DNA from: Eutypella sp. D-1
Taxonomy: Eukaryota > Ascomycota > Sordariomycetes > Xylariales > Diatrypaceae
Direction of reading: 5' to 3'
Assembly: GCA_023313575.1 (NCBI GenBank)
Contig: JAJTTP010000001.1
Coordinates: 2,728,001 to 2,792,000, forward strand
Length of the DNA: 64,000 nucleotides
The notes below the pieces were generated by a model, which was not told the origin of the DNA, searched no databases, and worked only from the letters and a program-made list of their open reading frames with translations. How positions within the stretch are numbered: the first letter of the stretch is position 1; each line of letters opens with the position of its first letter. A program made the translations under genes and the position numbers. Positions 1 to 13,429 of this stretch are shown in pieces.

Positions 1-687
1 GTCCACTACGACGATGCCTAGTTGTTATGTTCCTGTGTGGACCGAGCCGTCCTTATGGGAATGGATATCGTTGTATTTTGTCAAAGGGGTGATCGTATAC
101 AGAACACAATGAGTGGTGGGCAAGCTTAGACAGGAAGAGTAGGCTGAGAACAAAAGTTATCGTGATCATGGGTATCTCAGATACCTACTTACATAGATAT
201 CTTCATACCTAAGGATATGCAGGTAAGTAGCCAGCCTACAGCAACAACAGTTGGCAACTAGGGTGGAAATATTGGGAAAGCATGTCAGTAGCTGTATCAA
301 CCAAGTGGTAGATTCCTCTTGTTTTTTTTTTCTCGGCGTAAGTAAGCTAAACATGTGGAAAACAAACGACAAAACGGATAGATGGGAAACCAAAACCTGG
401 AACCTAAGACATGGTATATATCGTTAAAAAGAAAAAAGCCAACAAACAACGTATTGTATACAAAAAAACCAGTCAGAGTTATATCTTTTTGGGGGAAAGA
501 CCATGGGAAAGTCGGGTGCGGTCGTCCTGATAACCCGGATCGCACCCGAAACCGGCACCCGCGGCGGCCGTGTTGTCATGTTCTGGCCAACCCACCCAAT
601 CAAACCCTACCAGTCCGGCAGAGACGGATCAGGAAGACCAGATATTAAGAAAAAAAGACAGTTAATCCAACATCACTTCTTCGCATC
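1..687. other. Intergenic, no gene seen
   Basis: The stretch lies downstream of the minus-strand RhoGAP gene and contains only short overlapping reading frames with no recognisable motif. The part next to 688 probably holds the RhoGAP 3' untranslated region. Confidence 0.5.
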
Positions 688-3600
688 TCACATCCGCATC
701 TCCTCCCTCAGTTGGCTCCTTGGGCCCTGACCCTGGCCGTTGCTGCTCATGTTGTTCATCATGAACATAGCACTCTCCCTACGCTTAGCCCTAGCCCTGT
801 GCCTGTCGTCCGGGGCCGCTAGATTATTGTTATTGTTGTTCTCGTAGCCCTGTTCGTACGAGTACTCGTAAAGCGGGCGGTCGTACGCCGGCTGCTGCGG
901 CTGCTGTTGTGGCTGCTGCCGTGGCATCGGAAACTGCATCTGGTCGTAAGGAGCCGTGAGCCCGCTCTCGTAGGCCGGCCGCAAGGACGCCTGTGAAGTG
1001 CTCCCTTGCGGGTTCATGTACGGGGCCTCGTAACCGTTTTGTCGGTAGGCTCCAGCGGCTGCCGCGGGCGGGGGTGTGGGAGAGTGTGTGGGCCGCTGCT
1101 GCTCCATCAGTCTTTGGTGGTGAGGAGAGGCTCTTCCGCCAGAAGTACCCGGGCGTTGCGGCAGCGAATCGGTAGGAGGGCGTAGGTCCAGCTCTGCGAT
1201 GGGCGTCGGGAGCTGGTATTCTTCTGGCTCGATGCCAAATACGGCCTGATAGTTCTGCAGCAGTAGCGCGAATACGGGAGCCGGTATATTGAGGGTGGGA
1301 GAGAAGACTATGCCGACATTGCGCACCGTCATCTTGTTCATGTCTGCATGGTTGATGATCTTGATCAGGAAGGCGATCAGATATTTCAACAGGGTCGCAT
1401 TGGCCTGCGGTAACCGCTCCACCAGTTCTGCTACTGCCGCGAGTTTCTCCTTGCGGTTTGTCATTTCTGTGGTATTGACGAAGTGCATATGCAGTTCCCT
1501 GGTGAGGATGGTAGTTGGAAGCTCGCGAAGATAGAGCTTGAGCAGCGACGCTACAGCATGGATATCGTAGTACGTCTCATCAGTGAGTAGGTTTACGTCG
1601 CCTTCCGTGTTGAACCTCTCACGCAGCTGCTTGATGACGATGTTTGAGCCGCTTAGACGAAATATGCCCTCCTCCAGGATCGCGTTTTTAACGTCTAGAT
1701 ACTGGATGCAGCGATATACCACGGCCGGAAGAGGCACGCTGACGTCAGTGGGACTGTTGAATCGGACGGCCTCGGATAGCATTGCGCCAAAGACATGCCG
1801 CACAGGTCCTCGTGATTCGTTTGCTCCGGCACCAGCGTTGTTTCCCCCGCCGTACAGAGGCTCTGGTTCTTCAGGCGAGGCACGAGCCCTAGGGCCAAAA
1901 CCAAAGAAACTCCGCTTCCTTTGCTTCTTCTCTTCGGTGGTTGGTCCAGGGGGTGCCAGCGAGGACGAGGGCTTTCCACCCCATGTTGCTGAATCTGCAA
2001 TGACCTGAGGATCTCTCGGTCCAGAGATGTTGTACGAGGGCGGAACTGCGCGGTCTTCCGGCTCCGGAGAAGCTGTGGCTCGGCGCTCGGGAATGTTCCC
2101 TTGCTTGGCCGAATCATAACTCACACCAATCAAGCTGTCATTATTTCTACTGCGGCCATCGTGCTGTCTAGTCTGGCCTTGTCCCTTCTTTCTTGAATTT
2201 GCGTTAGTAGCGTTAGATGCGCTCTTCGGAGCGGACCGCTCATTGCTGGTGGCGACAGTAGGCGATTCCGCCTCGTCCTTGTCCCTAAAGTTTATCCACT
2301 GAAGCAACGCGTCGACCCACTGATCGCGTTCTCTATCGCTCTCAGCACAGAGTACATGTTTGACGTGGCTGCTGGAATCCTTCTTCTTCGGCTCTAAGAC
2401 TAGAAAAGCGTGACGATACTCGTTATCTAGCTCGTCACCGTTAGAAGCTTTGGCCGGTGAACCCTCACTCTGTTGCGACTGTTTCCCGATCTGTGCGTTC
2501 TGAAGCTTGATGGTGCCAAGATGCGCCCCGCCGGGTGTTTCGTAGTATTTGAGGTTCGGGCCGTCGAGTACGAAAAACCGAGCTTTCCATCCACCAAAAT
2601 TCTTGCCTTTCTTTGTCAGATAGCCGTTTTTGAATGGCCTTCCCCCAGGACCCTTGGCTTGTGTGCCCGAGTCGGCAGTAGATTCAGTCGGTGACGAGGC
2701 GTCGTCGACGTGTGGCGGAAGCGTGTTGGTGGACAAATATTTACATAGTTCTAAGGCGCTCGGCAGATCGAGAGGCGTGTTCAGGAGCTCATCGAGGTAT
2801 TGATCCAGGACAATCCTGCGTGCGTCCAGCTTCGCCGGGGCGTGGCCGCTGAACAGAGACCGATCCGGTGTCTTCGACGTAAAGGCCGCACACTGCTTCA
2901 TGCGCTGGTCTAGCTTCTGGAATGAGGTGATATCTTTCTCCATTCTCCATAGTTCGGTATTTTGAGCCCGACCGAAGACGGCTAGAGTGAAGACGGGATC
3001 CTCCTCAAGCTGCGTCAACGAGAGCATGCTAGCTCTGGAGGGTTTCATCCGGGATGAAGATACCCTCACTTCGATCGAAAGTAGTGCGTTCGGAGGAAGT
3101 AATAGGTCAGGGTATTCCTCTGTAACGAAACCCTTATAAATGCGAGCGCGCGATGTTGGACTTTGTCGTCCAGCACCGGCTGCGTCTTCTTTTGCCACCC
3201 TGTCTAGAGACTTCGAACTAGCCATCTTCGTGAGGTCGGCGGGCGAAGGGGTTGACATGGGCGAATGGGGCGGGAGCGGAATCGGCTGTCTCGGGGCCCT
3301 CGGCGAGAGTGGAAGGCCTGGTATGGGTACTCCGCGGGGAGACAATGGAGGGGAATTTACGGGCGGCTTGAATGCTCCGGGCCGTGGACTTGCAGGTAAG
3401 CCCGGACTCAGGAGCGGGGCTGCGAGTGATCTCGATTGAAGATCATCACTGTTCAAGACGGCGGCTAACGATGCCGGCATAGCGTCGGGGACGGCAAGCT
3501 GCTGACCCTGAGAACTCTTCGCGCTCTGGGTAGAGGGCTCAGGCATAGGCGCTGGGGGCGATCCTTTTTGGCTTTGGTTGCTCTTGCTCTTCTTAGATAG

Positions 3601-5192
3601 ACTTCGAGCCTCAGCCTCCTGCTCCACTAGCAACTCCCGAATTCTGTCGTCCTCTTCCCGAGTTCGTCTCCTACCACGTCTTTCGGATACAGGGAACTCA
3701 TCCACTGCCAATAAGGAGTCGTAATCCGAATCCGAATCGTTCTCGTCCTCGGGGGAGGTTGGTGTAGCATTGGCGTCCGCCCTCAGGTGTAGAGGGGCAG
3801 GCGGTGGCTTTCGTGGCGGCGGTGCCAGAGGAGGGGGAAACTTCGGGCTTCCCTGATCGATCATGGGTGTTGCTTCGATGACGGACACGGCGGGCGCCCC
3901 CGGCGGTTTAGGGGGAGGGATGCTAGGGGGTTCGCTCGGAGGACTTCGCGAGGGCATTAAAGACGCGCTGATGGCGAGATCCCTCGACTCAGACTCTTTC
4001 CTTGCTGCGTCGGCAACTCGCTCCTCCTCCTCGTGGTCAAAACGGTCTAGAGCATGTTCCGATGCTTTTGGCATGGCGTGCGAGGGATCCAAGAGTTCTC
4101 CCACAGCCGAAGACGTGTGGACCATCTTGTCAGCCGGCGGGGTAATCGGGTACGGTGCTAGCGACACGTCGATGGGCGAATGTCCGGAGCTTTCGGCATC
4201 AGCATTCGATGGGGATGGTGGTCCATTTGGCGGCTGTCCCTTGGCAACATCGATACCGATGCGCGGTATGACGGCCTTCGTAGGTTGGCCAGACTCCACT
4301 CTTGCTTGCGAATCCTGAGTAGCCATAACTTCTTTTAATTTTTTCCTGTATTTCTCTTTATCTTTTAGCGCGCGTTCGAGATCCTTGTTCAACCCTAATA
4401 TCATCGCCCTTTGCTTGTCGACAAGGCGCCATAGCTGGGCATTTTGTTGCGATTGTGAGTGTTTCTCCTTCAACAAATATTGGATAACAGCCTCGGGACT
4501 ACCAGCGGCCTTGACTAGATTAGCAATGTCGGTGGTGCTGTTCCCTCCATCGGGTGAGGCTCTGTTGGAAGATATCGCAGATATCGCCGAATCGATAGAT
4601 GACGTTCGGGGGGCGCCCTTGCCCTGGGCCGGGTTGGGGGCAGCCGAAGAGGTTCCCATTTTCGCTCGCTTCAGGGTGTCCAGCCCTGCAGGAAGCTTTG
4701 TAGTTGCAACCTGATGGGATATGCTGCTCGCAGCATTCGTAGACTCCGGCTCTACCTTGGGCCTACTTCAAGAGAGTCAGACAAATTCCAGATGGCCAGA
4801 CGATGAATGGATTCCCACGATCACTTGGACCTCGACCAGCGAGTCATATAGGGAGATGCATGGAGATGCATGGAGATGCATAGAGACACATAATGGGACC
4901 CGTCCACACAGAGGGTTATGTCACGAACCTATTATCATTTGGTGTGGGGGAAGGGGGATGAGACAGATCGTCGTCGTCGTCTTGAAAGAAGCTCCGTTCT
5001 GAGAGAGGTGCGTTTGCGCTACCGAGAGGAGGAGAGGGGGAGCGAGCCGACGGGTGATCCGAGGCGCTCGAAAGTGCCCGATAGGATGGTGAGGGGAAGT
5101 TCAAGCGTTTGGGGCTCGCGCTCGTGGGGGCAGACACGGCGGTAGTCGTGGTACTCGTTTGTAACGGACTGGGGGCGATTTTCCGTTGTGAT
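688..5192 (-). CDS. Bem3-type Rho GTPase-activating protein (PX-PH-RhoGAP), 5' end incomplete
   Basis: It should stimulate GTP hydrolysis by Rho/Cdc42 GTPases in cell polarity. The secure part is one uninterrupted frame, 4659 to 688 (1323 aa). Numbered from that Met it has a coiled coil (about 55-115), proline-rich disordered stretches, a PX domain (about 505-645), a PH domain (about 674-795, GYLTKKGKNFGGWKARFFVL) and RhoGAP (about 956-1142) with the arginine finger in EGIFRLSG (R1001) and VGIVFSPTL. The tail is Q/N-rich. This order matches yeast Bem3 and its filamentous orthologues. The frame stays open upstream of Met with protein-like sequence back to a splice acceptor (exon start 4762). 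A second coding block, 5192-4929, joins it in phase through a GTTCGT donor. That block starts at an acceptor (CACTAG) and has no ATG, so the true start lies further upstream and is unresolved. The domain call is certain; the 5' exon is inferred. Confidence 0.88.
4852..4881. repeat. Tandem 10-mer (ggagatgcat) x3
   Basis: Three perfect adjacent copies of ggagatgcat. They fall inside the proposed intron 4763-4928 of the RhoGAP gene. Confidence 0.9.
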
Positions 5193-5313
5193 CTAGTGAG
5201 AGGAAATTTAGGTTAGATGAGATGTTGATTGGAATGTCAAAAAAATGTCGAGAGAATGTCAAGAATGGTTTCGAAAGACAGGATTCGGTTGCTATCCCGA
5301 CAGCAGCATTTTT

Positions 5314-5318
<5 letters not shown>

Positions 5319-5346
<28 letters not shown>
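5319..5346. repeat. (CT)14 microsatellite
   Basis: Fourteen uninterrupted CT dinucleotides followed by a pyrimidine-rich tract to about 5395. It lies upstream of the RhoGAP gene, where it reads as GA on the coding strand. Confidence 0.95.
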
Positions 5347-5351
<5 letters not shown>

Positions 5352-5773
5352 CCTCCCCTTGTCTCTGTTTCTCTTTTTTCCCCTTCCCTTTCCTACGCCA
5401 ACCACCAAGACGACCAGCCAACCTTGCACATTAGAATTCCCGTGCGTAAAATGGGTACGGACGGGCCCGTAGGTCTGCGTATGGGTTTGCGTATGCGTAT
5501 GATCAACGACATACATACATAAATATGAGGAGTGGCTATTCTTGGCAGGCAGGATGGAGGAAGGCATAACATAAGGAGAGGGCACAATGACGAAGGGACC
5601 ACCATAAGGTATAGCAAGGGGGGTGGTTGGCAATTCTAACCCGCAATGATGTACAAATTGTGTTACAACCTAAGGTTATGTGCGGATAATGCAATGCAGG
5701 AGAGGGGATATGAAAATTGAATGAATTTTTTTTTTCTTATTCAAGTTTTTTTTATTACTTGCCTTGCACTGTT

Positions 5774-5809
5774 GGTAGCGGTAGCGGTAGCGGTAGCGGT
5801 AGCAGTAGC
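5774..5809. repeat. (GGTAGC)n hexanucleotide repeat
   Basis: Five perfect GGTAGC units and one AGTAGC unit. On the minus strand the repeat encodes the Thr-Ala repeat of the frame at 5741-6112. Confidence 0.95.
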
Positions 5810-5980
5810 AGTATTGGTAGACGATGGTCTGTGGAGTGGACGCAGAGGCTTGGAATCGACCAAGTTCACCACGGGTCTACCGGGTATGGTTGGACTGTCC
5901 TCGATAGGGCTGGTTGTCTGGGTCTTTTGACCCGTTAAGCGTTGGGGGGCCGTAGCCTGTGCGGACGACGATGATGAAAT

Positions 5981-6060
5981 TGGTGGTGGCGGTGGTGGTG
6001 GTTGTCGTGGTGGTGGTAGTGGTAGTGGTTGTGATTGTGGTTGTGGTTGTGGTTGTGACG
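5981..6060. repeat. GGT/GTGGTT-rich imprecise repeat
   Basis: About 80 nt of imperfect GGTGGT, GGTAGT and TTGTGG units. On the minus strand it encodes Pro-rich and Gln-Pro-rich sequence. Confidence 0.85.
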
Positions 6061-9000
6061 ATGATGAATCTGGAGAAACTTCAGGATTACATTGGAGGGT
6101 GAGGTGTGACATGATCCACTATGGACTGCTACAAGTAGTACCTACCTACGCAGAGTAAGTACTTCTTGTAAGGGTAGATACTTGTTCACTGTGGACAGTG
6201 CAGCCGAGTCCCCGTGCAACTTCCCAAAGTTCCAAGGTTGACGCTGTACCAGTAAGAGGTGAAAGTTGATTCGGTAGACCCGACAAATCCACATCCAGCA
6301 ACTGGGCACGAATTGGTTGTGTAACAGTAGTGGCAGCGGCAGTAGTAGTAGCAGTAGCGACTGGAGCAAAGCAGGTTAAGCAGGAAGGTTCAAGGGGCAG
6401 CTGGGCGACTGGGCGACTGGGCGGAATGGGGACTGGACTGGTGGAAGAGAGGGGCCCACCCGGGCAAACCACCTAAGTAATACAAGCCCGGTAAAAGAAT
6501 ATCAAGGTAGACATGGACGGCTGGACAGTAACCGATTGGCTAATAATGGGGGCACCGAGGGGTCAGAGCTCACCTGCAGAAAGTCTCTTAAGGTGAAAAG
6601 GGTGGCAGGTCTTGCAGGTCGGAAAAGCCTCCAAAGTAAGCCAGGTCTCTCTTGGGCACAAAACACGCCCTTGGCCTGTCTACTTGCCTAAATACCTAGA
6701 AGATGACTACCTAAGTATCTAAGGTGGGTTTGCGATACTGCAGGTGGTCAAAGTCGCATCGTTATGTATATATGCAGATAAGTTTGTGGTTATGTTGAAA
6801 TGATGATTCTTATTCTACCTAGGTAATTTTTCTTCTGTTTTGCCGTCGACTCCGGTTGTAGAAGAGCCGGCAAAGTGCGGTCTTACGGTCTTTGGGAGTA
6901 GCACTAGTCGGGTCATCAGGGGCTAATCAAGTTAGGGGGTACTTACTATATGAAAAGGACAAGATAGGCGTTCTCTCTCTCACAATTAAGTGGATGCAGT
7001 AGTACTTGCTGCTATTAGGGGACTATACAAACTTGCCTACCTAGAGTAGGTACATACTCAAGTACCTGCTTTAGGACGATCTAGATATATCTCGTACCCC
7101 AGGTACCAATATATGAACAGCATGTGATCCCCGCAAATGACCACATCGACATTGGAAAACTGCATATGGAGCCTCGGGAAACACAGGAGGATGTGTGTGA
7201 AGTAATAGGTAAAGCCCGGTCAAGTCAAATCACTTTAGTTTATCTCGACAACTATTGAATTCGAGAATAAGGGGAACGCTGCACTAACGTAGCAAAGTAG
7301 ACTAAAACAAACGAGAGGCGACTTGGCTGACAACCCGGTCTTGCCAATAACTTCTCAATTCGAACCTGATATCCGCCTGTTAAGTTCAGGGGTCTCAATA
7401 TCGAATCTCAGTCATTGCGGTCTACGGTACCACGAATCATATACTATTACATATAAATAATACTAAGTACCTACCTTTTACATACCTAACTACTTACCTA
7501 GGTAGGTACTGATAGCAAAGAACGGATGTGGCTTTCCGCCAGCTTGCTTGCTGATTCCTGCTCTTGTTTACCACTGAAAAGCTACCGGAAAATGATTAAT
7601 ATACTTGCAGGTATGGACGCCTGGTTCGCGCTAACAGCGGCGACATTGATTAATCTATTTGATCGCGACCTTAGTCAGCGTCTTGTAAGAGGTATGTACT
7701 CATGTAGGTACTTATCTCTTAACCTCCTGGGCTGGGCAGACAGTAGTGGATACCCACTTAGTCCACATCCATACTTACTTAGCACTAGGACTAGGTAGTA
7801 CATACATGTATGCATCCCAACCCACCTAGCGGAGTCCACTCTGTAATTGCATGTATTACATACAGGTAGTACCTACTTATCCATATTCATATCCATATCC
7901 ATGGATGTAAATACTAAGTAGATGCTCAGGTGGCTGCTGATGCGCCATCTTTCTTCCTGTACAGGTAGGTAGCAAGGTAGGTCCTGAGAGTTATATCTTG
8001 CATTCCCGATTGTGGTTCGTCGATCTACATAGTACGAGGTCGAACCAATCTTGCCTGCTTGCCAATCTCGTTCATCACAAGTATAAAAAAAGTCGCAGTA
8101 GGCAATCGACACGTGGATCGACATAATAATCAGCGACGACTCTTTACATATGAACTGACAAACTGGGCCATTCCAATTGATCGAGCTTTATTGCCTCACA
8201 ACCTTAGGATGCAGAATGGTATGAAACACCTCGCGTACATAGGAGACAAGCCTTGGAATTATAGGCAACGTACATAGACACAGGCACATAATGAGCGTTG
8301 GCTTGGCCCTCGTCAGGGTTTCCTTCGTCGACGTCTTGGACTCCGTCTCTGATCCTCCCCCGGAAGTCCAACTGCCCAGCGGCAAGGACCAGGGTCTCAG
8401 TCAAATTACAGATTTGGAATCCTTGTCGGTGCCCCTTCTGCACTTGTGCGCGGATCCCTGCGCCCATTCGGAGTTTTCCTAGTCATCTGCCGCACAGGTC
8501 CTGTCAGCTTGTCTCTCTGGTATTTGGTCGAGGCTTGCAGCTTGCTTCCCGCTTTCTAACACCTGCTAGCTCTTGGCAACTACCTGGGTAATTGTATATG
8601 TTGTTCCACCTAGCTACGTGTGTAACTATGCATGTGCCCCTGAAACGGTCGTAAGGACTCGCAAGAACTGCCAGCCCAGCCAAGCCAGGCCAAGAAAAAG
8701 AAAGAGAGGCCCTTGCTCAGCAGAGAGAGAGCCGCCACCAACAGCGACCAATGGGAGAGTAATCTATGACTCCCGCATTCAGGACCCAGACTCGTCAACT
8801 GCACTAACTAGGAAGTTCATGGGCGTCAGGCGGCTCGCTTCTGCAGGAACCCAAATCCCCCCCAAATCCCCTTCTGCCCCAGGAAAACGCCCAGAACACG
8901 GGGTAGCATACCATTATATGCAGGTGAGTACATAAATAGTTGGTTGAACTAGCTAGGTAAGCACAGAGGAGCCCTGGACTCGAGGGCAACGAAACATTGG

Positions 9001-12000
9001 GTACGTAGCACAGGGCGACGACATCATCTAGTACCGGCAGGACGCAACAAGGTCCGAGAGATCTGTCAGCCCAAGGTACGTATCTATGTACGCTTCGGCA
9101 ACCACTTGGTAATTACCTAGGTAACTACTTACGTAGGTAGCAGGCGGTTCACGATAGGTCCGTACATACTTAAACCAGCAGCAGAATGTTCTGCATATTA
9201 TGTAGTGGTGGGGGTTCTTTGGCGGGACTGACCAACCACTCTACCAAGTCTATATAGTAGTACCAACTACTATGTGATATGTTACCATCCACCCAGCCAA
9301 ACCTAACTATCTGCAGGCCGCTCAATTCGGTAGGCATGTTTTGACGAAAAGGGAAACCAAATGGATGTCGAAGAGGTCGGGGTAGACGGCAAAGAGAAGT
9401 GAGTGCCCGCATCTCTACTATGTACTTAAGTACTTTATACTAAATAAGCCGTGAACTATCGCTGCGCTATAAAATAAATGCCAGGTAGTTGAGTAACGAC
9501 TCACTTGAATCGGTTCATCGCCCGCGCAGATCAACTACTTACCCACCTACTTTATATCAGGGCACAAGGCAAGTCAGGGACCTCCTATCGTGGATCCATC
9601 AACCATTACCCGCAGCAAGTTTTTGGTTCAGTTCCAATTCTTTTCTTCAACCACTCAGGAGGAAAAAATCCGGGAAGCTCCCATTCCCGAAAAGAAAAGA
9701 AAAGACGCGTCAGGCTGGGGATCAATCAATCGGTTTAGCATCACGCCAATCTTATGATAAGGGTCCCTCAGTGGCCCGGACTTCCATCGCAGACGTGGGT
9801 TCGTTGATGTGTTCGACTAGCGGTGTGACTGGGCCCTCGTAGAGACAATCGTCTGATTCGTCCCGTCCGCGGGCAGGCAGGCTTGAGCACATACCTAGAG
9901 ATATCTATCTGACCGAAATGCTACCGTTTCCCCCCTCGACGGGACTTGAGAGAGTGACAAAAAAAAAGGTAAGCAGTCAGCTTGATTCAGCCCCGACGGC
10001 GAAGGTTGAGAGAGGACGACTAACTAGTTGGTCGAGACACGTGCATATACTAATATGTATATTATGTAGCAAGTAGAGCAGCATAGTCCGCCACATCTCC
10101 GGTCGGGATGGAGATGCCGTCCTGCCTATTCCCTAAAGAAGCCCTTCTCCCCGGCCCCCCCGGTTCAACGGTCGCGCCGCACATTAATCAGCACTGGGCC
10201 TTGCCGTGCCGATCGCGTCCTGCAGCAACGGAGTATTGCACGCAAGCACGCACGAACTATCTTGACTATCTATTTGTATATGGGGGTGCGGTGCTATTTT
10301 AGATCGTCTAATTGTTTAAGGACCGTCTGGGCGGCGTTCCCGACTTTGGACAGGACGGGGGTTTTGGTCCCCCCCCCCCTATGTCGTGCATACGTAGTAG
10401 TGTGTTTACCGAGCCGGTGCTTGAGACGAGATATAACTGGGGCGTATCCTTTCATCTGTTCCGTACATATCTACATACTAGCTGAAAAAGAACCCCTACT
10501 TTATCTCATAGGATGAACCATATCTTAGATATACAGGTAGGGTTTTATAGCTTCAGTGTTGTTCCTACCTGATACGATGAATTACTCTCGCTCGCACAGG
10601 CGCCACGCATGCCTAAGCGCGGCGCATATGTATGTGCTAATAGAAGAGCGATTATATACATGCGCCCCAAGGTGCGCTGCCACTGCGTGCCTACCCAGGG
10701 AATTAGTTACCAGTGCGTTACGGCATATAAAGGCGAATGGCAAAGGGGGTTGTATGGTTGTATTATTCATATATCGGCGTCGCCACATCGGTAGGCTTTC
10801 TTTGCATTCCGCAGATGCAGGTACACCACATGCAAACCGTATTACTTGTCAAGCAGTTGTCTGTGATTGACAGCAACATCCCGGTTTTTGCGGACCCAAT
10901 CGATAAGGGAGTGAGTGGATCGAATAGATAGATTAGATGGCGCGATAGGCAGACAGCTATAATTATCTTTTCGCACCTCGCAGATGGGACGGAAGCAAGA
11001 AAGAAAGAAGGGGAAGGGGGAGGGGGAACAAGATATCAGCTGATAATGACGCCCTGCCCGTTTCCGGCTAAAGAGCGGTTTGGGCGGGTCCCCCGTCCTG
11101 CCCGTTTTTCTTCTGGCAGAATCGGCGCGGTTTCGGAATCGTTTCAGGCATATGGAGGTTAGGGGAGCCCGCCTGCCAGTGTTCGGAGATGCTCACGTGC
11201 ATCGTAGCATGCCGTGCCGAATCCATAGTTCTCGAAGAGAACTGCAACGACAATATGCACGCGTTATTACAGAGGCCTCTCTCTTTATCCTGCAGTCGAG
11301 ATGGGTCTTCAGAAACCCGATCCGAGATGCAGGATTGATTAATCATAAATTCTAAACATAGCACCCGCATCCCACGCGAGAGGACGTTCGTCGGTAGGAC
11401 CCTCGCGATCCACGTGCGTTTATGTAATACATTACCGTGCTTTTATCATCCTTTTAGCCCGGGCTGGGCTGGTCGATCAGGTAACGTAATTTTAGCTACG
11501 AATCTTGGAACTGTCAACGACGGCCTGGATGAGGTCTTACCGTGGAGCTCCGTGTTGCTCACGAACTCCCTTAATAACTTCACTTCTGCTTCACGAGATC
11601 CAGAAGTCGAGTCTTTGCGAAACTACTTCTGGGGAGTCTATAATTCTTGGCAAGTCAATAAGGAGGTCACGATGTGATCAATTGACTACGACATTGCCCC
11701 GGAAGCGAACACGAAGTAAGAGTCACAGTTGGACGAGTTTGGGTTGCTTTGGGGTTACTCCGAAGTTCGTCTCAAATTCAACGGCAATAAAATGTTGGTT
11801 ATGCATATATTCCGTCGATTGGTGACTTTAGTCGTGGGCCGTCAGCAAGCGATGTGGGTGGACACCCCACCGGGAACCGAGCAGCTCAGCCTCATCTGCG
11901 GCTGGTACCCAAATTATCCAGATATGGACATCGTCGAGCTTGCGGAGAGGAACTGATTGGTCTCAACCCCAATAGGTGTTATTCCGTCCATCGTCTGATG

Positions 12001-13282
12001 CGGTAAGAACTAACTCGATGTTGCCTCCTGAGCCACTGCCTCAACGTGATCAAGAGACTGCCGCTTATGCCGAACGTGCAACATAAGCATCGCGTTCGCC
12101 TCAGAAGCTAGTCCTCAAGGAGCTGCAGTGGACTTTTATGTCTTCGATGCATACTGAAGTGTTCGTTCGTTCATCGACCCGCGGTATAGCGTCAGCAATG
12201 ACGTTGAGGCCTATCAAGTTGTACGGCACAGATATGCGCGTTTCCCACATAGCTAGCTTGTGCACTCCCTCGTTCTTCCAGCTAATCAGGATTCCTCCCG
12301 GCTACAGCCTGACCGAAGTAGTTCGAATCATCACGTAACAGAAAGCCATGGGACGGGTGGAATCGGCGATTATTTCGTGATAATTTCCTCATGTTGTTGG
12401 AGTTGCTGACGCTGAAGCGTAAACACAGTCTGCACGTGTGATTTGGGTTGATGTTGGCTTGACTCAAGAAGAATACGATCTGACACAAGCCACAATGCTC
12501 ATGTGTAAATTAGCAAGGAACTGTGAGGATATTATACTTCATAACAAAACCGCCAATTCGTCTTCGACCCCTCTCCGCCCGAAATGTGAGACTGTGAGAC
12601 AGAGAATGAGACATAATAGCCAATTGACTCGACCAAAGGAAAGATAACAGCCACCGATAAAACGCCTCCCTAAATAGTTATGAGAAGAACCAGGCCCTTA
12701 TTGGTGATCAAACACTCAGACACTCCGTCGTAGGAAATACCAGTGACGGCCGTGCGGCTTCCCCGGCCCCGAGGTGCTGAATCGGGTGCCAAGAAGATTC
12801 GGTCAAGCCTCATATGTCGGGCGAGATATCGCGAGCGGTGACAAGACAAGCAAGTCACTTGAGATGGTTCTTTACGCCTGTGTGTAACGCAAAGGACGTT
12901 AATGCTCGCCATCTAAACGCCCAAGATAAGCTGATATAAGAAAGACAGTCCATTCCAGAGCGGGAGAAAAGAGGTACCTACGTTGGCAGAGGCTGACATC
13001 TCAGCTTTATTTGATAGTGGGAATCTGGAATCTCACCAGAGGCTATATAGGTAAGCCACCTCAACGGATCAGCTAGGACACCCGTTTGAACGGGGCTGCC
13101 CCGGTTGGTTGGAATCCGCCCGTCGATTGGATGGTTTGTCTAAGAAGGGTTGGGCCTAGGTAACCATGTGATCCGTGGGTGGCTTGCCCAGCATTACTGC
13201 TCGTACCAGTTAAGCCGGGACGCCGATGTTTCTACAGGCCTCCTTGGCTTGATGGCGCGGATATGGGGCGCAGTCCAACGTG

Positions 13283-13290
13283 TATAAATA
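13283..13290 (+). promoter_or_regulatory. TATA box of the secreted Cys-rich protein gene
   Basis: TATAAATA lies 140 nt before the ATG at 13430, leaving room for a leader of about 100 nt with A/C-rich sequence just before the start codon. Such a clear TATA box is unusual among the genes in this window and suits a strongly induced gene. Confidence 0.55.
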
Positions 13291-13429
13291 AGACGGTATC
13301 ACGGCGACATTCCAAGTGAAGTCTCTCCACCGACACTCGCAGGATCTAAGCCAGCAAGCACCCATCAAGCAAGCATACACCAGTTCAGTCTCTATCAATA
13401 ATAACAACAACATTTCATTCATCACGAAA

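Larger units (their letters stand above)
5741..6112 (-). other. Low-complexity reading frame, possible exon
   Basis: A 123-codon frame begins with ATG and encodes runs of Gln-Pro, Pro and Ser, an ordinary-looking middle (about residues 55-95), then a Thr-Ala dipeptide repeat. A good donor (GTAATA) follows codon 118 at 5758. Composition resembles the disordered N-termini of fungal polarity proteins and it lies directly upstream of the RhoGAP gene on the same strand. However, its phase at that donor (0) does not match the acceptor at 5192 (needs phase 2). It could be a separate small exon, part of an unrecognised RhoGAP 5' exon set, or chance. Confidence 0.3.
5193..13280. other. Gene-poor spacer of about 8 kb
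   Basis: I see no recognisable protein, RNA gene or transposon here. Part of 5193-6200 may be 5' leader or further coding exons of the RhoGAP gene. The rest carries short random-looking frames, several microsatellites and exact TACCTAGGTA palindromes at 6816, 7495 and 9114, with many partial copies such as ACCTACTT and GTAGGTAC. Length and composition would suit a repeat-eroded intergenic block or non-coding transcripts, but the sequence does not decide. Confidence 0.4.

Noticed and set aside
8573..8935. 120-codon plus-strand frame
   Set aside because: It has no domain, signal or compositional support, and is interrupted by repeat-like sequence in a gene-poor region.
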